In this document: piece by piece, positions 56,215 to 64,000 of the stretch
Numbering within the stretch: the stretch's first letter is position 1
Layout: every line of letters begins with the position of its first letter
Assembly: GCF_022965805.1 (NCBI RefSeq)
Contig: NW_027331510.1
Coordinates: forward strand, 1,670,408 to 1,734,407
From: Primulina eburnea
Lineage: Eukaryota; Streptophyta; Magnoliopsida; Lamiales; Gesneriaceae
DNA: 64,000 bases
Direction of reading: 5' to 3'
Made by a program: the position numbers and the translations under genes
The notes under the pieces: generated by a model
Databases searched by the model: none
What the model saw: the letters and a program-made list of their open reading frames with translations, nothing else
Told to the model about the DNA's origin: nothing

Positions 56215-57582
56215 ACACAAGCACAAACTTCATTATGGTAGCCACTCGAAGATCGAATATTTTTTTAAAATCAAAATTGAGTATCAACGTGGTAAAATCA
56301 GGTATCTGTTGAATCTAAATAAGTATTTTTTATGACAAATAAATATTTAATTGTATTACACGATAATTGCGTAACATGTTTATTTTAAAATAAATAACAT
56401 TAGTAAGTCATCATAACGCATCTTCCATGACAACATCGACATTGAATTTGTGTATTGTGACAACTTGAATATTGGATATTTTCTCACAAAATGTAAGCAT
56501 CTACATGGAAAATCAGTTGTATGTTAATCCAAATTAGATATGTTTTAGTTCAAATAAGTATTTAATCGTATTCCTTCACGAGTACGGAACATGTTTATTT
56601 TGAAAAATAAATAATATTAATAAATAGTCCTAAAATATCAGTATTTAAATGTAACTAAGGGAAATAAAAAAATTATTTATTCTAGTTCATGTTGATAGTC
56701 TATTTTTAAAAATAGCCTTAACTACTAAAAATTATATCATTTAACATTTTGTAGTTTAATAATCCTAAAATATATCTTATTTTCATTTTCTCATGTCAAT
56801 AAATTAATATAGTTTATTAAAATTAAAATCACATTTCAAAATAATTAAAATAATTTTATCTTTATTATTTATCATTTTTAAATAATAATAAGATATTAAT
56901 TCAAATAATAAAAATAATTTATAATTTTATTAACATCGAGAATTATTTAAAATATTTATTTTATGATCAAAAGAAATATTGGATTGATAATAATAATGAT
57001 AATATTAATTATAAAAATTTTAATTAAAAAATGAAAAAATTAGAAAATTAGATGATAATATAATTAATTATAAGAAAAAATTATTAATAATAAATAATTT
57101 AAAATCGTTATTTCGATTATTTTTTAAAATATATAATCAGATAATTAATAAAATAATATTTATAACAACAATAATAACAATAAAGGATATAAAATAAATT
57201 AATAATATAATATTAATCATAAAATAATAAAGAACACAATATTAACACTAAAAAAATTAACTCATTCAATAAAAATTAAAATTTTATTAAAGTTTATTTA
57301 TTAATATAAAACAACAAAAAAGTTTTTTTGACTTGGGGATGTTTATATTTGATATTATATAATATAAGGAAAAAAAATAAAGTTTGGTCAATAGATAGTT
57401 GAAACTAAAATTTAAATTTTGTTGGTATTATTTACAAAAGAAAAAAAAAACACACACACACAAACATTGAATCCTATTGAAAATGGTTTTTTTTAATATA
57501 AATATAAATTATAGAAAAAAGAAATTATTTTGCTTTCGTGTCTCCCTTTCTCCCCACGAAACGAGACGAACGGCGGGCGGAA
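56215..57582. other. very AT-rich spacer with promoter of the small gene
   Basis: No ORF of interest. An (AC)n run lies near 57450. The last 50 bp before 57583 are less AT-rich and include the presumed leader. Confidence 0.5.
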
Positions 57583-60220
57583 ATGTCTCCGATTAGGTAT
57601 GAGCTCAATCTCCCCTATTAATATTCTATCAATAACAACTAATTCATGTGTTTTTAGGAATGGTGTTCGCAGTATTTTATCAAAACAAGTAGAGAGGAAA
57701 ATTATTGTTCGTGCCCCTCCCGTGGAAGACGAATATGGTTTGAAAGGTTAGCACTGTCATGCCTTGTATTCATTGCGAAGATATTGCTTCTCGATCTCAT
57801 CTTTTTGAGCATGAACATGTCAATAAGGTCGAACCACATTATGCTCTGTCCATTGTTAGAGAATTATTTTATGGTTGAATTTTATAGAGGATGGTAAACC
57901 TGTAGGCTCCAAATAGATTTAAGAAACTCCCCAATAAGCTGTTGTAATTCCTGATCTTTATTACTCGTGTTGCTGACTCTTGACTTGTTGGAAAAGATCG
58001 TTCCTTTGTTGCACCTGCCAATTGGACTGTCATCCCATTGTATTCAAGCTGCGTGCACATTTTTGCAAAATCCCATTGGATTGGTCCAAAATTTTGTAGC
58101 TCATTGACTCCCATTAAAACCTCCTAATGGAATAACAAAAAAATTCAAGCATAAAGCGTGTTTGTCAAAGAAATTTACGACCCCTGGACACCACTTAAGC
58201 ATGGAAAGAGATGGCCAGTGACGATTACCGATAAAGCAATTTAATTTTCTTTCGGCAGACCCGACATCTCTACCAATGAATTACCTGAGAAACAATGCGT
58301 ACTTCCGGAGTCGATGAAAACAAGTAAGAATGTTGCTGAATAGATCCATCAACCTGCATGGTTTACGCCCCTTGGTATCTGTGATCGCATGAATTGAAAT
58401 TTCCAGATCCTCAGAATTCACGTCAACTTCATTTGATGGAATTCCTTCATTAACCGTTTCCAACCGAACCAAAATACTCTCTTACATCTGTGCTTGGAGT
58501 ATATAACTTGTCACAATTCGAACACAATCCTTTAATTGTCGCTCCTTCATCTCGGATCTTTTGAGTTACTTTACGAACCGAGGTTGGAAGTTATTATTAT
58601 TATCGGATGATTTTCATGGCAGATCTGAAGTTATGGATTGCCGTGCACACCTTTTTTCATACAACCTCACAAGTCTCATTGTACTTGTTAAATCCTTGAG
58701 TTGATGCGGTTCAGCTTTCACTGCTATTTATTATTGAAATTCTTCACTTATTGTTCGCCTGATAAAGAGCAAGCAAGCCCCTGCTGCAAGAAAGCTCAAA
58801 CCGGCATTGATAATCTTCGAAGGTTCCTTGTTGCTGCAATTTATATAACTCCCCCAATGTGTTGCCTTGTACAGGATGTCCAAATTACAAATCACATTGG
58901 TGCTTGAAGTCCTCCCATGACAGATTTAGTCAATCCTTTTCCAACTTCAAAAAACATAATTGGCCATCCCCTTCAAGATGGAAGGATGCCGACCCGATTT
59001 ATCTTCCTTTGATGTATGTTGGGGACGAAAGAAATGCTCAAAATCGATGAAGCCATCCTCAATGGATTTGTGTGACCATCGTAACAAGGGAAATCCAATT
59101 TTGAATACCTGTTAACATAAGAATGACCTTCACCCTGTACCTGCTTGTGTCGTGAGTGCTGGTCGCTAGGAGTCATGGGACTTTGCGTGTACCTCGATCC
59201 TCCTTTGCTTCTTTCCGCAATTTTGATTCATTCTTGGACATTTCCTCTTAACTGAATTATTCCATTCTCGTTGTCGCCTTTAATTGGAAACTTTTCATCC
59301 TGATATTTTCAGGAACATCTCAAACTGATCTTGCAAGACCTTAAATCCCCCATTACTCTTGGGGCTGATACCAATTTGTCATGTGTTTGTGAAATGGATC
59401 TTGTTATGGGTGTATTTGCTGTAAAATCATTAAATTTCCTGCGTGTGTTTCTTTTTGTTCTATTTTCTTCTGTAACTACCTATTGTTTAATATCGAAGTG
59501 AGGCTCGTTATAGAGAATATATACAGAATATTCCCCAACCAAGAAATAATACAGAATATTCCCCAACCAAGAAATAAAACTGTTTAGCGGTATCCAAGTA
59601 AATAAAACTGCCTACTCCTATCCTTAAACTAATACATATATATTTACATGGTTTTATCGAAATTTACACAACATTACAGAAAATGACTAAACTAATTATA
59701 ATACAAATTCTTAATTCTTGTGCTTGAAACGTCCATGCCTTTTTAAACTATGACTTAATGTGTATAGAGGATAAGCACATCATTAACGAAGTTTCGATGT
59801 TTGATGCAAATGTATTCTTAAATTATCTTTTACCCTTTTCAGCAATTACGAACATTACTATGTTTCTAGCGGGATGTTTCACTGTCTACGAGGTGGTAAG
59901 GTAGGTGGTGATTCTTCGTTTTATTTATTTATTTTTTTTGGTACGTTGTATTCTGATTACTGCTAGAAATATACATATACAGTATTATCTGATTTTTGCA
60001 AACAAATTACTTATCTGATGAGATTCTCTATGTTATAGACGCAAGCGTGAATCACGTCGCATAAGGGAAGCTTATAAGAGGTTTGTTAGTTTTATATATC
60101 AGCTATTAAATTATTGAACTTACTTTCTCAATTAATACTAATATGGTCGTCTGTTTAGATATACAATATAGTCTAGTGGCATTTCTGATTTGCTTTTTGT
60201 GTTTCAGGGAAGAAGAATAG
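57583..60220 (+). CDS. small five-exon gene, 71-aa predicted single-pass protein
   Basis: Exons 57583-57596, 57658-57746, 59843-59900, 60039-60080 and 60208-60220 join in consistent phases across four GT-AG introns with no stop. The product starts MSPIRNGVRSILSKQ, continues VERKIIVRAPPVEDEYGLK, then AITNITMFLAGCFTVYEVV (a moderately hydrophobic stretch, residues 35-53) and a very basic tail RRKRESRRIREAYKREEE. The N-terminus is positively charged. That arrangement would suit a small membrane protein, possibly organellar, but no family is recognised. It is the only host-type gene here without a visible lesion. Intron 2 (2.1 kb) contains a gypsy gag relic. Confidence 0.62.
57860..59400 (-). mobile_element. 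decayed Ty3/gypsy gag relic inside intron 2
   Basis: Minus strand shows TTGGTATCAGCCCC near 59365 (PBS-like), then fragments of a gypsy Gag core such as KLDFPCYDGHTNPLRMASS (59100-59045) in shifting frames. Multiple stops throughout. A direct repeat containing CAGAATATTCCCCAACC lies just to the right (59522-59580) and may be LTR-derived. Confidence 0.55.
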
Positions 60221-61105
60221 GAACTCCTGATGGTGCCGGAGTTGGATGACATATATTATTACGTCTTAGTGCATGTTCCATTTAAATGAGATGTATTTAA
60301 TGTTGGAGAATTAATTACGTTTAAATATTTTTATGGTTATGGCTTAATATAAGATTTCAAAAAATGGTATGTCATCTTTTTCACGTCAAACTTTGCAAAA
60401 TTATGGATTTTACATTTTAAATATCGTTATTCATATGCTAATTGCTAACTCAGAGTAATTTCTGTATGTTTATTGTTTTTTTACAAATCAAATATGTGAT
60501 GTTCCTATTTCATTAACTTGTAAAAGACAATTAGTTTTTATTTAGTTAAGTATCTGTTTTCACACCAGCTTTGCCTTTAGGCAAATAACATACTACAGAG
60601 TAATAGAAAAGATGATAATGAGCAACGAAATTTCGTGACTTTCGTTGTACAAAACCCAATCTGTGAATATAAGGACTTACTGAACCGAAATTGTACTGAT
60701 GTAACTCTTCTATAAACACTGGAACATGCCGTATCAATAGTTCTACCTGTAAGAGAAACATGGATTTAATCATCAGTGTCTACTTTAAACATACGGTACG
60801 GTGGAGAAGTTTGTAATTTGCAATGAAGTACTCAAAAGGCTTATGAATGATTCACCTAAACCTATCATGTCTGGCAGTGGTTTCAACATATAATAAAGTT
60901 AACAGCAGCTCTCCGCACCATATACACACACACCTACTGTGTCGGATATAGACATGTTTTCGGGCAATTATACAAAAGAGCACAAGAGTAAGGGACCAGG
61001 AATGAAGGTCATATACTCCTGCCACTTGTTAGAATTACCTTCGTATAAGTTAACTAGTCCACATTTTAATTTGCATGTAGAACCAAAATTGAGGCCTAGG
61101 CTGAT
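60221..61105. other. intergenic region
   Basis: 3' flank of the small gene; AT-rich. No further gene or RNA recognised. Confidence 0.5.
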
Positions 61106-61423
61106 GTGGGTGGCATGTTAGAAGGCTGGATGCCTTTAGGCAAGCCAAGGATAGAGTGTCTGAGTTTTCTGAGGAGATATGACCCCGTTGAGCAGAATGA
61201 GTATGTACCTAAGGTTCAGACGTATTCGAGCAGCTCAGAGCATGCATCGTCACCCGAGTTTACATGCGAGAAAGAGGTTCAAAGTGTGTCTCAGTGTAGT
61301 GCATTTGAAAATTCCGTTGATTTACAACACACTTACTTGGGTGGTTTTCAAGATGATGATCCTTTTGGCTCCCAGATGCAGTATAATAATCAATTCTCTA
61401 CGTTTCAAGACATTTATCCTTAG
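61106..61423 (+). pseudogene. NAC transcription factor C-terminal fragment
   Basis: The frame reads VPKVQTYSSSSEHASSPEFT, CEKEVQS, ..., DPFGSQMQYNNQFSTFQDIY and stops at 61421-61423. The SSSEH-SPEFTCE-EVQS pattern and a NNQF-QD ending are features of the ATAF-type NAC activation region. No NAC DNA-binding domain precedes it here. The N-terminal NAC exons lie 20.6 kb upstream at 39245-40485, so this is either the displaced 3' end of that gene or of a tandem copy. The first 20 codons look less convincing. Confidence 0.6.
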
Positions 61424-61653
61424 TTCCAATGGCCCTCTCAAATATTTTTATTCTAGAAAAGATTATGGTATATGTTAAGTTGCATAAAACTACGAAAGGA
61501 GAAAGGGCAGGACAGGAAAATCTCTGTAACTATACAAAAGGTGATATTTAGTACTAGGAACTAGTAAAAACATTAGCTACTCAAATTTGATTTACTTGGT
61601 TGTTGCGATGGTATCATGATAACATAGTTTGATGATATATTCGGGCTACAGTC

Positions 61654-62616
61654 TCTCTTAGACCATAAGAGATGCTCCTTGTATAGCACATATAGTTTGG
61701 ATATGTAGGTTTCTCATAGTTTTTACCTTCAATGATATATGAGATACTTTGAGCATTTCTAGATATTCCGAGTTGAGAATTATGATCGCGAAAATGCCGG
61801 AATGGTGATAGGAGATCGACCAGGTTTCGCATAATGTTATGAAGGGATACCAGATCGGTTAAAACTTCACTCAGCAGATAGGAGATTCTTAAATAGTTTG
61901 TACTTTGATACATGTTTGTTTGTTTGGCATGAAACGTTCTTTCATAGAAGAATGTAGTATTATAAATTCCAATATCCATATGTTTCGTGTAGCTTCTTTT
62001 CTTTTAAGATTGTCTTGATATTTTAATTGAGTCTTAAAATGTTTTTTGTTTAAACAAGGACATTCGTGAAGTTCTTGAAAATCAAGATAAAATAATTTGC
62101 AAGATCAAATTTCTGATTTCACCCGACAAATATTTAGAGACTAATAATTATTTGTATGTAGTATGATAATATTACCGACGTTGTACATTTGAGTATTTGC
62201 AAAGGTAATTTGTATAATCACCATTTTATTTGCATACAAGAAGGATTCCTTATTATATTATTAAAGCATACAATAGCTTCTTCTCTTTTAAGATTCTTCA
62301 TCTGATTTTGTCACGACAATTTATTAACCGGCTCAAAGTTTGTCCATCGTCCCTACTAAAATCAATCTTGTTCATTATCCTCGAGGTAATGGAAAAATGA
62401 TAATTGTGCACTTTCTTCTTAGAGAATGGACAATGCTTATCCATAAATTAGTATTTAAAATGCCGGAGTTGGTCAGATATTAGATAATAAAAACCACTCG
62501 GGATCAAGATAATGAAATAAATGGGATTCCATATCATTTTGTTTTAGAAAAATAAATTACATATGTTCATGTATGATTTGGAACGGAAAAACAAAAACAA
62601 ATTGTATGCATTAATA
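61654..62616. repeat. uninterrupted paralogue of the element C target
   Basis: Continuous version of 41174-41365 joined to 55448-56214, with one GAAGG at 61841-61845. It lies 230 bp after the NAC C-terminal fragment, whereas the interrupted copy follows the NAC N-terminal fragment. This suggests an old tandem duplication of NAC 3' flanking DNA. Confidence 0.92.
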
Positions 62617-62889
62617 TACATTCAGAGTTTATTCAGTGTACATCTACAAACTCTCCGTCAAGAAGAAACAAAAAACTCTTGTGCTATGAGAAATTCTACA
62701 CCTTGCAAAATAATAAGACTAAACAAAATATTTATTCACAATTTCTTATTTTATTTATACAATTTGTGGACCTGAAAAGTCGTTGGCAACTAAAGTCGCA
62801 TTTTACTTGATGGTGTGTTGACACTGGTGGATTGGAGTACAGCGAGGGCCGCTAATAAACGTAAGAACTGAATATACCAACCTGAACAG

Positions 62890-63130
62890 ACACTTGGAGA
62901 TGTATTGGTTATAGACTTTTAATGAATTTTATGGAGTTTAAAAGTCTAGAGATATTCAAACTAGACTTTTATATACTCTATAAAAGTTTAGTGGTATTCA
63001 ATGTAAACTTTTGTAGAATTTTAAAAAGTCATGTGATATTCAAACTTGACTTTTAAAAACTCTACAAAAGTCTATATGTATTCAAAATGTCAATAGACTT
63101 TTAATGACTCTATGAAATTCTATTAAGTAC
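62890..63130. repeat. degenerate tandem repeat of AAAAGTCTA-TATTCAA type
   Basis: About four copies with 60-65 bp period of a motif with GACTTTTA, a CTCTA-AAAAGTC partner and GGTATTCAA or GATATTCAA. Each copy is itself partly palindromic. Non-coding, probably a DNA-transposon-derived repeat. Confidence 0.6.
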
Positions 63131-63399
63131 AAGAATTATAGCATAAGGTACAACAATAAAATGTCAACAAAAGTCTTTGATTCAACCTAAAGATTTTGAT
63201 GTACATTTAATTGAAAAATCTCTCAAACTCACCTACTCAATACAAACTTTCATTATTTTCTCATCTCTTTATTTTTCCTTTTATTTGTACTTTTTAAAAA
63301 CATAATTAAAATTTAATATTTTTATTAATTATTATATAACATTTTATTTTTAATTATTTTCTTTAATTTTAGTTAATATATATCTTAAATTATTGTATA

Positions 63400-63695
63400 A
63401 GCAAATTCATACCGATACTATACCAAAATTTTCGGTACACCGAAACAAAAAAACCTTACATTTTAAAAAAATTATAATTTATTTTTTTAAAAATAGTATA
63501 TATTTTAAAAATTTTGTATATTTTTCCGGTATTTCGGTATATACCAAAATTATCAAATTAGATATCGTTATCGTACCGAAAAATTCGGTATTGTTACCGT
63601 ACCGTACCGAAATTTTCGGTATACTTAAAATTCGGTAAATTCAATATTTTTTTGTTACGGTAATCTCGGTATACCGAAAATTCGGTATTTTTCTC
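63400..63695. repeat. cluster of TTCGGTA/TACCGAA inverted motifs
   Basis: At least ten copies of TTCGGTA or its complement TACCGAA, including CGAAATTTTCGGTAT and CGAAAATTCGGTAT palindromes. This sequence type is scattered in many plant genomes and may be the subterminal region of an hAT-like element. Confidence 0.65.
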
Positions 63696-63707
63696 ACTCC
63701 TAACAGG

Positions 63708-63960
63708 GCTTGTATTGGCATGTGCTATATTACACAATTTTCTTTGAAAGAAGTGTCAATTTGATGAATTTCAAATTGAACCAGATAATGAAGTTCGATT
63801 GTCTTCATCAGCACAAGTTTATGAAGGTGACGACTTTGATCAGTTATTTAATACTCAAAAACAACAACGAGCAAATGCTAATGCATGGAGGGATACCACA
63901 ATGAAATGTAGAACGATACTGATCAAATTGTCAGTAATGATTAGATTTTTTTTTATAAAA
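63708..63960 (+). pseudogene. possible coding remnant at the window edge
   Basis: One frame reads EFQIEPDNEVRLSSSAQVYE, then GDDFDQLFNTQKQQRANANA and WRDTTMK, which has the composition of real protein. It is not recognised and has no start. It may be an exon or part of a transposase gene next to the TTCGGTA cluster. Confidence 0.2.
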
Positions 63961-64000
63961 GACTACTCATTATTTTGAGTGTTCTTTTAATAAAATTTTC

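Noticed and set aside
57530..57751. 73-codon single-exon ORF
   Set aside because: Its frame runs through a clear GT-AG intron; the spliced five-exon model uses the real ATG at 57583 and stays open to 60220.

Overview
The window is nuclear DNA from a flowering plant (eudicot). The signs are spliced host genes of plant-only families (NAC, AWPM-19-like), plant Ty1/copia and Ty3/gypsy retrotransposons primed by initiator tRNA-Met, and long AT-rich spacers. The retroelement families recall those of asterids, perhaps Lamiales. That last point is recollection of protein style, not a measurement. Nothing bacterial, organellar or CRISPR-like was seen.

Layout: 1-1115, end of a gypsy LTR that runs off the left edge. 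1116-14148, two tandem Helitron-like non-autonomous copies, the second split by a complete Ty1/copia element (2472-13916, TSD TTTAG) that carries an antisense ORF and a long sense ORF downstream of pol. 14149-18470, a 1.38-kb AT-rich segment in three direct copies. 18378-19474, a truncated copia LTR. 19475-30007, minus-strand Tekay-like chromovirus A. 30008-41173, a relatively gene-rich island: an AWPM-19-like gene (+), an RCC1/UVR8-like gene (-) and a NAC gene (+), all with disabling lesions. 41366-55442, a minus-strand LTR element without recognisable pol (C), into which a second Tekay-like chromovirus (B, 42280-52274) has inserted. 55443-64000, flanking DNA whose uninterrupted paralogue lies at 61654-62616, a small five-exon gene (57583-60220), a NAC C-terminal fragment (61106-61423) and further repeats.

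Four things stand out. (1) At least five different LTRs carry the same kind of array: GC-rich palindromic units of 63-75 bp period with arm sequences that differ by family but a similar T-rich linker. (2) The two Tekay-like elements share a predicted intron between gag and protease. It contains an in-frame stop, so splicing could set the Gag to Gag-Pol ratio. (3) Their LTR leaders share two exon-like blocks of identical length (34 and 41 nt) bounded by AG and GT, and the palindrome array lies inside the predicted intron between them. (4) The copia element has a divergent promoter-like region feeding its antisense and sense extra ORFs.

Nearly every retroelement ORF is broken, often by changes that look like C-to-T or G-to-A, and the neighbouring host genes are broken in similar ways. 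The region looks like an old, silenced retrotransposon nest.
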